A DNA stretch of 64,000 nt from Mesorhabditis belari (taxonomy: Eukaryota > Nematoda > Chromadorea > Rhabditida > Rhabditidae), in assembly GCA_958450365.1 (NCBI GenBank), contig CAUEEP010000724.1, forward strand, positions 1,583,501-1,647,500, written 5' to 3'. Each line of letters begins with the position of its first letter. Within the stretch, counting starts at the first letter, position 1. The translations under genes and the position numbers were made by a program. Below, piece after piece: positions 56,401 to 64,000 of this stretch. The notes beneath the pieces were generated by a model that was not told where the DNA came from, searched no databases, and worked only from the letters and a program-made list of their open reading frames with translations.

Positions 56401-59400
56401 GCTGAGCCTTCTGTTAACAACTAGCTGAGCCTGATAGTGACAACTAGCTGAGCCTTCTAGTGACAACAAGCTGAGCCTTCTATTGACAACTAGCTGAGCC
56501 TTCTGTTGACAACTAGCTGAGCCTTCTATTGACAACAAGCTGAACCTTCTGTTGACAACAAGCCTACCCGGTGCTTTCCTCAACAAAGCACTGCCCACGA
56601 CGAGCTTCGAGTTCACGTGTATTCTCGCCTCTCTTACACCGGCGTATGAAAGTTCAGGAGATGCGTTGTAATTCCAAAAAGAGATGCCTAGAATGATCTT
56701 TGAATTGTTCTTGACCACTAAAACAAACCAGCAATTGTTTGTGGTTGTGTGAAATTGAGGGTGATCGTGGGTGGATGATTTCCATCAAACGCACTCAACC
56801 ACATCTCGGAGCGAAGGCGGGTTAGATTTCGGCCATTCACTAGTCTGCAATAGTTGCAATAGATTCAGCTGAAGAATACAGTGCACTAGAAGGGATACGT
56901 TTACAGCACAAAGTACATCTAGAAATTAAGTTTATTTTCTGTTTTATTTTACCGATCAACGCCCGCTTCTCCATTGATTACCGAGATTTGCGCATCACTC
57001 AAATCAATCGCTTCACTGTTGCTACCGAGGATCTAAAAGTATCTACGAGTCTACCAAGGATTCTACTGAGGACTCTGCTGAGGACTCTGCTGAGGATTCT
57101 ACTAAGGATTCTACTAAGGATTCTGCTAAGGATTCTACTAAGGATTCTACTGAGGATCAACCAAGGATTCTCCTCCGTTTTCTAAAACGTGTCCTCTTTC
57201 CAACTATTGTAAAACTTGTCTCAGAAAATGGATTGACTCACTTCAATCCCCGTCAACCCAATCGAATCCGGACTTCCCCAATTTGAGAGTAATTCAATGT
57301 GAAGAACTAAAGAGAACTAGGATTTAAATTACTAAGACTTTCCTGTACCTTTAGCTTTAATTTGAGAAATTGTTGTCGATGCCATTGTTGAAAGCTTTTC
57401 TTGATTCGATGAAATCTTTGTTGTTTCTCTTGATGTCTCCAACAATTCCCCAGTTGTCGGCCGATATGGCGTGAATTGGACCATTGATGTTTCAGTGATT
57501 TCTAGAAATGAATTTCAATTCATATTTCAGGGAATTTATGGTTCTTTCCCTTTTTATGGTTCTTTCCATTTTTATGGTTCTTTCCCCGTGGTCTTCTAAA
57601 AGTTTTCGAGGAAACGAAAGGCTTCGCACGCCTGGCATTTCCTCAGACACACACATGTTTATGAAGCTGACCAATACAGCCAAGCCAAGACAGCCAAGCC
57701 AAGACAGCCAAGCCAAGACAGCCAAGCCAAGACAGCCAAGCCAAGACAGCCAAGCCAAGACAGCCAAGCCAATACAGCCAAGCGTTTGAGCAGTAACGGT
57801 GCCAACAGATAGCTATCATGCGGCCGGTTAAGCCAGTTTTGGATGTATGGATATTTGTGAAGCTTCTTGTGCCAACTTGACGATATCCTCTTGAGGAATT
57901 GCAATGTCGCTCAACGTTTGGCCCCGGCAAAAACGAAAGCAAGAATACAATTGCTCACAGATGGGAGTTTTATCGAGGGCTTTGCTGAGACGATGTTGTT
58001 GAGTCACTTCATCAACTTCTTAGGGGTCCAGAAAATTAGTGGAGATAGATGAGAGAAAGCTTTTCAAAGCAAAACATGCTAGGGGTAGAATGCTCAATCA
58101 GAACTACGACTTGGTTTTTGGCCTAGTATTCTTTTGCACTTAATTATCAAGGCAATTGAATAGATCGATCGTCAAGAATGGTCGATCGTTAAGAATGGTC
58201 GATTGTCAAGCATGGTCGATCGTTAAGAATGGTCGATTGTCAAGAATGGCCTCTTTCACCGTCACTAAAAGGAAGGCTGTCACTTTGCTTTCCTTTATCC
58301 ACCAAACTGTTTTTAAGTGCTTTTTAAGTGCACTGATTACTGATTAGGTAGAAAAATAACATTACTGATTGGGTAGAAAAATTATTTCTAACGAATGGAG
58401 AGCCTATGGGGCTAATCAAGCTACTCCAGCAGCAATTCAGCTACTTCAGCAGCAATACGACCATAGTTCTCATCACAGGCTGCAGTTTATCGACCGAAAT
58501 ACTCCCACTATGCATACACAAAAAGTATAACGAAATCTTTGAAACTCAAGCTCGATAATTACAAGCGACGTGGGGCGCGATGAAGGCTTCAAGTTCACTA
58601 TTTGCGTGGAACAGCAAAAGATTGACTTTCAACTTATTTGTTTATTATGTTTAGGAGAGCAATAGAGAAGGGTCAACTCTGACAGAAGGCCTCTAAACTT
58701 TTAAAAGACCTCTACCCTTTTAAAAGACCACTAAACTTTTAAAAGACCACTAAACTTTTAAAAGACCTCTAAACTTTTAAAAGACCACTAAACTTTTAAA
58801 AGACCACTAAACTTTTAAAAGACCTCTAAACTTTTAAAAGACCACTAAACTTTTAAAAGACCACTAAACTTTTAAAAGACCACTAAACTTTTAAAAGACC
58901 ACTAAACTTTTAAAAGACCTCTAAACTTTTAAAAGAGCTCTAAACTTTTAAAAGACCATCAAGCTTTTAAAAGACCATCAAGCCTTTCAAAAGACCTCTA
59001 AACTTTCAAAAGACCTCTAAACTTTTAAAAGACCATGATTCAGGGAAAGAGCCATATTTATAAAGGAAATAAACTCTAACCAACACAGAATTTTCAACAT
59101 TCTAAAGATCTTCATTTTGAATTCAAACCATTTTGCGTGCGCACATCCATGGTGCTTGTGGCGAAATCGAAGTCATGAATGAGACAGAGATCATTGTGAG
59201 CGATCGCCTCGAGAATCGACTCATCGGTGGTGAAAAGCACTGTCTAAAGCGATTTAATAGAAACATTTTTACGCCATTTTTAGTCTACTGTATTTATATA
59301 ATAATTTATATCATATAATCATTTATATCATTACAATAACCCTTCTCTCAGACTCGTAGCCAAGATTTCGGTGTTTTTTTTTTTTTGGGAGAATCGCTAG

Positions 59401-62400
59401 AGCTATTGTCCAGAAGCGCTCAATCAATTTACACCAAAAGAAGAAAATTTAGCAAAACCTTTAGGCTACATTATGGCTACAATGAAATTTTTCGAAAATG
59501 AAATCCATTCAGAAAAAAATTGCATTTTTCTGAGAGAATTTAGGGTTTTAAAGTCTTAGGCAGAGATTTTAGACCCTTAGTGGTTGTCCAGGTTATCCAG
59601 GAAACTTCTAACCATCACCAATCGATTCTACGTGTCGTTTTACATAAGATACGTGTGCTAAAAATCTGATTTAAAGCTTGTAGAGCGAGCTAGAGAAGCT
59701 TAAAGTTGAGCAGAGGTGCAAAAATCAACTTAAAGTTGAGCAAAAATCGTGAACTCAACTTTGAGCCACTCTAGCTCGCTCCACAAGCCTTAAATCGGAT
59801 TTTTAGCTGACGTGTCCTATGCAAATCGAGACGGAGAATCGATTGGCGCTTTCGATTCGATAGCGATTCAACATCAATTCTTCAATTCCCACTCACATCG
59901 CCCATTCCCTCGACTTCCTCCTCGGACTCGTAGGCGCATTTGATCTCACCTCTAAAAAGCTTACTAATAATCTCTATCGATTTTAATATGCTTCAAAATA
60001 AACTGTATAAATCTAGAAACTCAATAACATCATTCAAACCCACTTAAAGATCAATGCTTGATCGAGGAAAATCTTCAAGCGTCGAACGCCTCGCTGTGCA
60101 TGCACACGGGACTCGTTGTAGTTCTGGAAACAGTGTACATCACTCTAATAGAAGCCTCTAAACACTCTAATAGAAGCCCTTCCCTATAGGAGTGTCGCGT
60201 CGTCTAACTAGAGACGGTTCTAGAGACTAACTAGAGACACCGTTTGGAGCTATTCCACAGATTTTGGTTACTGATTCCGAATCCCCGTTCGATTTCCTAA
60301 TGAGCTGGATCTTGTTTCGAGATCCCACGATGACTTAGTACTCCCTCTGGAGGAAGGTGATCAAGTATTTTGGTGTAATGGTTAGCACAGTTGCTCGGTA
60401 AGCGAAAGGTGGCGGGTTCGAGTCCCAGCGGGGCACAAGTTTCCCTTGCTTTTTGCCCTTTTTGATCTGATTTGTAACTTCTTCCCTAGTTAGCTACGCG
60501 ACGATCCTATAGAGACTACGAGAGTCTACTAGAGTCTGCTAGAGCCTGCTAGAGTCTATTAGAGTCTGCTAGAGTCTACTAGAGTCTACTAGAGTCTGCT
60601 AGAGTCTGCTAGAGTCTGCTAGAGTCTACTAGAGTCTACTAGAGTCTACTAGAGTCTACTAGAGTCTACTAGAGTCTACTAGAGTCTACTAGAGTCTACT
60701 AGAGTCTACTAGAGTCTACTAGAGTCTACTAGAGTCTACTAGAGTCTACTAGAGTCTACTAGAGTCTACTAGAGTCTACTAGAGTCTACTAGAGTCTACT
60801 AGAGTCTACTAGAGTCTACTAGAGTCTGCTAGAGTCTGCTAGAGTCTATTAGAGTCTACTAGAGTCTACTAGAGTCTACTAGAGTCTGCTAGAGTCTACC
60901 AGAGTCTATTAAGGGCTTCAATTCGAGTATTTACGGTATTCAATAATTGGATATGATATAAAATCGAAAGTGTACCCAAATTCGAATCATCGCAATCGTC
61001 TCTTCTTTGCTGAATTGCAGGCGGAGATCAATTGGAGCCTAGTAAATGGATTTCTTTTAAATGCTAATCAATTTGCTAATCAAATCAAATCAAATCAAAT
61101 CAAAATCAAATTTCCTCAAAAGAATCTTTATTTAGAAACCTAATTTAATGAGTTTTCAATGAATTTTCAATGAGTTAACTCAATTTTTGCGTCTCATTCA
61201 CTGAGCTTTATGAATTCCTCATCAAATGATACCAAAAATTCGCCTAATCAACTCAAAGTCAACCGAATTTTTCAATCATTCGATGAGAAATAAAAAAAAA
61301 CAACCAAGAATTCCAGTAATTATCTAAAATAGATCTCTTTTCAAAAAGAAACAACACAAACGAATGCCCCAACCTCTTCAACACTCGCACACCACATTTG
61401 TGCTCCATCAGTGCACCCGAAATTCTCCACCAACACACAATTCATATTGCCCAATTGAGTGCCCAAAGATGAGGTGGAAATCTAAACAATTCCAATAGAA
61501 TAGTATTAAGGATTGTTTGTTTATTAACGATTGTTAACGAATGGATTGTTTGTTAACGCACAATTTATCAAAACCTTATTAGGGCAACTGTCGCTCAAAC
61601 TGGAGCTACCTGGAGCTACCTGGAGCTACCTGGAGCTACCTGGAGCTACCTGGAGCTACCTGGAGCTACCTGGAGCTACCTGGAGCTACCTGGAGCTACC
61701 TGGAGCTACCTGGAGCTACCTGGAGCTACCTGGAGCTACCTGGAGCTACCTGGAGCTACCTGGAGCTACCTGGAGCTACCTGGAGCTACCTGGAGCTACC
61801 TGGAGCTACCTGGAGCTACCTGGAGCTACCTGGAGCTACCTGGAGCTACCTGGAGCTACCTGGAGCTACCTGGAGCTACCTGGAGCTACCTGCCACTATC
61901 ACAATTAATTCAACACTTGCATGTGATTGTTTTCAAATATAAAACATATTTTTAGCATTAACGAGCGCTTAGAAAAAAAGCCATAAAAGAAAAAGCCATC
62001 AAATAAAAAGCCATAAATGACTAAAAAAGTCAAAAAATGACTAAAATCGGCTTTTTTTGCCGATAAAAGATGATAAAAAGAAATCGGTTGAATAGATTTT
62101 TCTGAAAATTTCGTTCTAAGCCTCGTTTTTTCATGCTCTTTCTTTTTTCTATTTACACGAAGATATAGGTTTCTTTTAGGCAAAGTGCTCAAATCGTGTC
62201 TGAAACCTAAAGCCTTTTTTTTCACTACCCAACTTCGTGGTGATCATAAAAAGCTAAACAGAAAAGGCCCGGCTTTTAACCAAATATGCAATCCATCTCG
62301 AAAAGTTAACTTTATTTAAGTTAAAGGGGGGGTATTAATCGCGGCCGGGTGACCATAAAATTTTTTTTACGCCAACCACCTGTTTTTTTTATTTTAATAT

Positions 62401-63402
62401 CGCTGATTTAATTATAAAAAGAATAAAAATCACCCGGCTAGAGTGATTTGATGGGTTTACAAATTTTTGGAGACTTCTTCATGATGATTTGGATGTTTGG
62501 AACCATCCAAATCATTTGGATGGTTCTGATGATTCTGATTTTGAGAACATTATCCGTGATTTGCGTCGAATATGGGAACAAGTCATGAATAATGGGGAAC
62601 GTTTTGGATTGAAAGCTTTTCTTGTGTTCTTAATAGTTTTCTTAATAGTTATCATTCAAAAAAATCGTCATTTCATTGTTGCTAACCTATATAAAATATC
62701 AAAATATAGCTTTATTTAAAAAAAATCGTCAATCAAATTATGGAATAGATTCTTTTTAAACAAAAATACCAAAAAAAAAGTGATCAAGAATTCAATAGGT
62801 TTACCGAATTGAATCCAATACGGTTCCCATTTTGATCTAATACGGTTTCAATACGGTTCTAATATGGTTCTTTTTAGATCCAATACGGTTTCAATACGGT
62901 TCCAATACGGTTCTTTTTAGATCCAATACGGTTTCAATACGGTTCTTTTTAGATCCAATACGGTTCCAATACGGTTCCAATATGGTTCTTTTTAGATCCA
63001 ATACGGTTCCAATACGGTTCTTTTTAGATCCAATACGGTTCTAATATGGTTCTTTTTAGATCCAATACGGTTCCAATACGGTTCTTTATAGATCCAATAC
63101 GGTTCTAATATGGTTCTTTGTAGATCCAATACGGTTCTTTTTAAACCTATTCAATAGGACTTTTTTTAATGTCTAAACGCCTAGAATCGAACCCAATTAG
63201 GCAACTTTAAATTCAAAAGAGAAAAACAAATGTAAATATGTGTTTCTTTATCGATTTTCTAAATCCAACCTTATCAACTGTGGCCCTTGTTCCTTGATTC
63301 GTGAAAATCTCGACACAATTCAGCCCGATCCACATCAAATCGCCCCAATTCTCCTCCAAATGCAAACAAAGCTCTTTTCCGTTTGGAAGCACGGGGATTT
63401 CG
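53409..63402 (-). CDS. KATNIP: KATNIP (katanin-interacting protein), C-terminal 554 aa
   Basis: KATNIP (KIAA0556) is a ciliary, microtubule-associated protein that binds katanin; loss causes Joubert syndrome. Exons, 5' to 3' on minus: 63270-63402, 61374-61481, 60976-61038, 60044-60123, 59897-59951, 59129-59243, 57349-57501, 57242-57306, 56953-57032, 56729-56844, 56568-56717, 55714-55812, 55503-55613, 55160-55259, 54877-55018, 53409-53504. The DUF4457-type module appears about three times: a STWGD/ENWGD-x-x-x-IGLNG-E strand, then a WL-x-P/F segment, then I-x-x-WNYN-x-(S/T)P/R...RGV. Examples are MIRIWNYNESRVHAQRGVRR, ISFWNYNASPELSYAGVREA, and IVIYNYRKTPERGVRH with VDDLIVFSGEV at the end. VLFTTDESILEAI matches the linker after module 1. 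The 5' part lies beyond the right edge; human KATNIP is about 1,600 aa. Confidence 0.92.
53670..53995. repeat. Hairpin element
   Basis: Arms around GCCTTGATTATTCTTTGATT and the inverse near 53972-53995. Last intron of KATNIP. Confidence 0.7.
54090..54456 (+). mobile_element. Small TIR element with zinc-ribbon transposase fragment
   Basis: Terminal inverted repeats ATCGGGGGAGCAAATTTTG and CAAAATTTGCTCCCCCGAT bound 367 bp. Inside, a plus-strand frame opens at 54106 and runs past the right TIR to 54543. It has the zinc-ribbon pattern SWICKCGESMKV...GKDLFRWVCDTC, then RRKVPKHSREIRVDNF and SKLRF. C-x-C...W-x-C-x-x-C followed by a F/SKL motif is typical of the N-terminus of IS1016/Merlin-type transposases. 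The catalytic DDE part is missing. A second terminal-like ATATCGGGGGAGCGCAAGG lies just left (54069). Family assignment is inferred. Confidence 0.6.
55275..55472. repeat. Minisatellite/microsatellite CTAGATAG
   Basis: About 24 units of 8 bp (CTAGATAG, CTAGATAA, with a GATA run at 55304-55329). KATNIP intron. Confidence 0.9.
56018..56098. repeat. Minisatellite GGGAAAGTAC
   Basis: About eight units of 10-11 bp in a KATNIP intron. Confidence 0.8.
56395..56567. repeat. Minisatellite, about 21-23 bp (GACAACTAGCTGAGCCTTCT)
   Basis: Eight imperfect units ending directly at the donor of the KATNIP exon 56568-56717. Confidence 0.85.
57052..57172. repeat. Minisatellite GAGGATTCTACTAAG
   Basis: About eight 12-15 bp units in a KATNIP intron, just upstream of exon 56953-57032. 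Confidence 0.8.
57672..57785. repeat. Minisatellite ACAGCCAAGCCAAG
   Basis: Eight near-perfect 14-bp units in a KATNIP intron. The minus-strand frames of Trp, Leu and Gly are artefacts of the repeat. Confidence 0.9.
57828..58030 (-). other. Orphan open stretch in KATNIP intron
   Basis: About 65 sense codons on the minus strand, with exon-like composition (TPICEQLYSCFRFCRGQTLS, DIAIPQEDIVKLAQEA), ending in TAA. Phase shows that KATNIP splices past it (59129 to 57501). I do not recognise it. It may be a nested-gene exon, a pseudogene or chance. Confidence 0.35.
58152..58252. repeat. Minisatellite GGTCGATCGTTAAGAAT
   Basis: Five to six units of about 17 bp in the same KATNIP intron. Confidence 0.75.
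58685..59040. repeat. Minisatellite ACTAAACTTTTAAAAGACC
   Basis: About nineteen units of 18-19 bp alternating ACTAAAC and TCTAAAC starts. Each unit contains the palindrome CTTTTAAAAG. KATNIP intron. Confidence 0.9.
59620..59840. repeat. Hairpin element
   Basis: Arms around AAAGCTTGTAGAGCGAGCTAG and the inverse near 59772-59800. KATNIP intron. Confidence 0.7.
60373..60440 (+). pseudogene. tRNA-like module
   Basis: A-box TTGGTGTAATGGTTAGCAC and B-box GCGGGTTCGAGTCCC are well kept. A possible anticodon loop is TCGGTAA. The T-stem and acceptor stem do not close, so it is scored as a remnant. Confidence 0.5.
60505..60910. repeat. 10-bp minisatellite AGAGTCTACT
   Basis: About forty tandem 10-mers AGAGTCTACT with AGAGTCTGCT variants clustered at both edges and a homogeneous core (60611-60820). 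KATNIP intron. Confidence 0.95.
61600..61892. repeat. Perfect 10-bp minisatellite TGGAGCTACC
   Basis: Twenty-nine tandem, essentially identical copies of TGGAGCTACC. The frame through it (repeating GATWSYLELP) is an artefact. KATNIP first visible intron. Confidence 0.97.
62815..63150. repeat. Minisatellite CCAATACGGTTC / TTTTTAGATC
   Basis: A two-level repeat: 11-12 bp CCAATACGGTT units grouped into larger units ending in CTTTTTAGAT. KATNIP first visible intron. Confidence 0.85.
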
Positions 63403-63521
63403 CTGAAAATTTGAAGAAAATATAGATGTTAGAAAAGATTTTGATTTTAAGCTGATTTTAATTGAGTTAGTTTTAACGGCTAGCTCATTTTAACTGCAAT
63501 TTTGTCGCTAGCCGATTTTCG

Positions 63522-63630
63522 GACTATATCAGAGCGCCGTTCAGAAGCACGCCGTTTAAAACCGCGCCGTTTAAAAGCACGCCGTTTAAAACCGCGCCGT
63601 TTAAAACCGCGCCGTTCAAAAGCGCGCTAC
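63522..63630. repeat. Repeat CGCCGTTTAAAACCG
   Basis: Seven units of about 15-16 bp. The AAAC/AAGC variants alternate and the GC content rises sharply against the surroundings. Confidence 0.8.
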
Positions 63631-63634
63631 CAGA

Positions 63635-64000
63635 AGAGGCCCAACGGCAGACCAGCAACGAGGTGGAGTACAAGAGTGGCAGCGACGGTCAGGGAAAGGA
63701 TGGCTAGAGTCACAAGAAGACTCGGGCACACCTCTTCGACAGCACCGTCCTCCCGGCACTCTGCTATGGGACAGAGACCTGAGCCACGACAAGACCACCG
63801 AACGAGAACGTCACACCGAGCTCTCGGAAAGAATCTCCTAGGGCACAATAGGAAGACGCAGCTCGACCAAGACCTAAGAAGTACGGATATGCGCCAGCTC
63901 TCGGGACTCCGAGATCCAGTGGAAGTGGTCGAGAGAAGAAGAGTCAGATGCGTGGCCAGAAGAACAGACGATAGATGGACGATACGGATCACAGAGTGGC
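63635..64000 (+). pseudogene. RTE-like non-LTR retrotransposon fragment
   Basis: The plus strand resembles the region after the reverse transcriptase of RTE-type elements: STVLPALCYGTET, then in other frames LSGLRDPVEVVERR, RCVARRTDDRWT and TEW. At least two frameshifts are needed, so it is inactive. Its GC content is far above the local average. It runs off the right edge. Confidence 0.7.

Larger units (their letters stand above)
60130..60945. repeat. Diverged TIR element carrying a tRNA-like module and a satellite
   Basis: Starts with repeated ACTCTAATAGAAGCC and ends TTCGAGTATTTACGGTA, like family D. Inside are a tRNA-like module (60373-60440) and the 10-bp satellite (60505-60910). KATNIP intron. 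Confidence 0.55.

Noticed and set aside
57492..57942. Trp/Leu/Gly repeat frames resembling a membrane protein
   Set aside because: They come from the 14-bp satellite at 57672-57785.
58390..58500. Possible extra KATNIP exon on the minus strand
   Set aside because: A fragment reads NYGRIAAEVAELLLE, but stops interrupt it and phase joins exon 59129 to 57501 without it.
61531..61908. 125-aa frame of GATWSYLELP repeats
   Set aside because: Produced by the perfect 10-bp satellite; it lies in a KATNIP intron on the opposite strand.

Overview
This is a nuclear, AT-rich nematode genome window. The evidence is a set of conserved eukaryotic genes split by many small introns with a worm-type acceptor (TTTTCAG or TTTTAG). 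Acceptor-like TTTNAG sites also lie 4-24 nt before most start codons, as expected for spliced-leader trans-splicing. Tc1/mariner, BEL/Pao and RTE-like transposon remnants and many short inverted-repeat elements fit this. I cannot name the species; a rhabditid-like nematode is the best guess.

Ten protein-coding genes were rebuilt by hand from exon phase. Left to right: FIG4 phosphoinositide phosphatase (+, 2880-18472, 24 exons, 914 aa); an unrecognised 721-aa protein (+, 21694-27017, 20 exons); a two-PDZ-like protein (-, 27638-30614, 16 exons, 419 aa); DMAP1/EKL-4 (-, 30882-33921, 13 exons, 480 aa); ribosomal protein uS10/RPS20 (+, 35418-38985, 6 exons, 120 aa); an RNF146-like RING-WWE ubiquitin ligase (+, 39864-42401, 8 exons, 230 aa); an unrecognised 493-aa nuclear-looking protein (+, 44001-53314, 15 exons). 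Inside intron 11 of the last gene, on the opposite strand, lie a CtIP/COM-1-like DNA-end-resection protein (50556-48718) and prefoldin subunit 6 (48537-47475). The right end holds the C-terminal 554 aa of KATNIP, the katanin-interacting ciliary protein (-, 63402-53409, 16 exons), which continues off the window.

DMAP1 to PDZ (267 bp apart) and CtIP to PFDN6 (180 bp apart) are same-strand, closely spaced pairs that look like nematode operons. The 493-aa gene and KATNIP converge with stop codons 94 bp apart.

Most of the remaining DNA is introns and spacers filled with four kinds of repeat: (1) palindromic or terminal-inverted-repeat elements, several with target-site duplications; (2) short-unit minisatellites of about 8-45 bp; (3) tRNA-like modules, of which one, tRNA-Pro(TGG), is intact; (4) decayed transposon coding pieces (Tc1, CENP-B/pogo-like, BEL/Pao gag, a zinc-ribbon transposase fragment, a BED finger, RTE-like). 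The most unusual repeat is a family of about 0.7-0.9 kb seen twice in circularly permuted order, one copy flanked by a perfect 20-bp direct repeat. No bacterial-type systems, CRISPR arrays or rRNA genes were seen.
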